Below, piece by piece: positions 63,943-64,000 of a stretch of DNA of 64,000 bases. The stretch lies in contig QUFP01000014.1 of NCBI GenBank assembly GCA_003478935.1, positions 28,505-92,504 on the forward strand. The letters are read 5' to 3'. Numbering within the stretch: the first letter of the stretch is position 1; every line of letters starts with the position of its first letter. Source of the stretch: Firmicutes bacterium AF25-13AC. GTDB taxonomy: Bacteria; Bacillota; Clostridia; Lachnospirales; Lachnospiraceae. The notes under the pieces are model-generated. The model worked only from the letters and a program-made list of their open reading frames with translations. It was not told the DNA's origin and searched no databases. Made by a program: the position numbers and the translations under genes.

Positions 63943-64000
63943 ATGTTAGTACCGAGCATTTTTAGTGATAATTTCTTTGATGATTTCTTTGAATTTCCAT
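63943..64000 (+). CDS. Hsp20 family small heat-shock protein, cut by window edge
   Basis: Only 19 codons are visible: MLVPSIFSDNFFDDFFEFP, the usual N-terminus of Firmicutes Hsp20 chaperones. AAAGGAG lies about 9 bases before ATG 63943. The upstream CIRCE site fits a heat-shock gene, supporting the call despite the short sequence. Confidence 0.75.
   Translation, partial: MLVPSIFSDNFFDDFFEFP

Overview
The window looks like a gut-type, spore-lineage Firmicute of the Clostridia, most likely Lachnospiraceae. The evidence is AGGAGG-type ribosome sites, TTGACA/TATAAT promoters, a YqfC-like sporulation protein, LplB/LplC-type sugar permeases, many cytoplasmic glycosidases, CsoR/CopA, HrcA/CIRCE control and the SAICAR synthetase type. 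No rRNA is present; one tRNA (Gln, anticodon CTG) is on the minus strand.

Layout. 1-6.7 kb: host or plant glycan enzymes (GH130 phosphorylase cut by the window edge, GH35 beta-galactosidase, GH20 hexosaminidase, GH29 fucosidase). 6.8-13.7 kb: YqfC-like protein, tRNA-Gln, a lipoprotein, a MarR/MATE efflux operon with clear operators, purC, glycerate kinase and a NifX-like/FKBP fusion. 13.7-16.5 kb: ECF sigma factor, membrane anti-sigma candidate and a secreted serpin; the sigma operon and the serpin share a TGTAAC-N17-(T/G)TCTTA promoter. 16.5-20.2 kb: AraC regulator, fucA and fucI. 20.3-22.3 kb: a DsbD/CcdA-like thiol protein and a small unknown. 22.6-30.3 kb: sugar ABC transporter, GH29 fucosidase and a transglutaminase-like/PNGase-like protein. 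30.4-35.1 kb: ion transporter, cytidylate-kinase-like protein, a tiny Trp-rich ORF, an HD-GYP protein and pectinesterase. 35.3-39.4 kb: GH115 glucuronidase and an Rrf2 regulator. 39.6-45 kb: complete Dpp/Opp-type ABC operon. 45-54.5 kb: two MATE transporters, a serine hydrolase, a second sugar ABC transporter, a HAD phosphatase and a DUF3783-like protein. 54.5-55.3 kb: a gene-poor scar with a three-repeat type I-E-like CRISPR remnant. 55.3-58.2 kb: CsoR-CopA copper efflux. 58.4-63.7 kb: a family-3 binding lipoprotein with two hybrid histidine kinases. 63.7 kb to the end: a CIRCE-controlled Hsp20, cut by the window edge.

How it works together. The cytoplasmic glycosidases, sugar importers and fucose catabolism genes describe import of fucosylated, galactosylated, GlcNAc- and mannose-containing oligosaccharides, plus pectin and glucuronoxylan fragments, followed by intracellular digestion. 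The candidate less-described systems are the ECF sigma/anti-sigma/serpin circuit, the fucosidase/transglutaminase-like operon, the NifX-FKBP fusion and the Trp-rich micro-ORF.

Caveat. Seven genes are broken by eight small lesions. Every one can be repaired by adding 1-2 bases, which looks more like deletion-biased consensus errors than true pseudogenes. They are listed as pseudogene with the intended full span.
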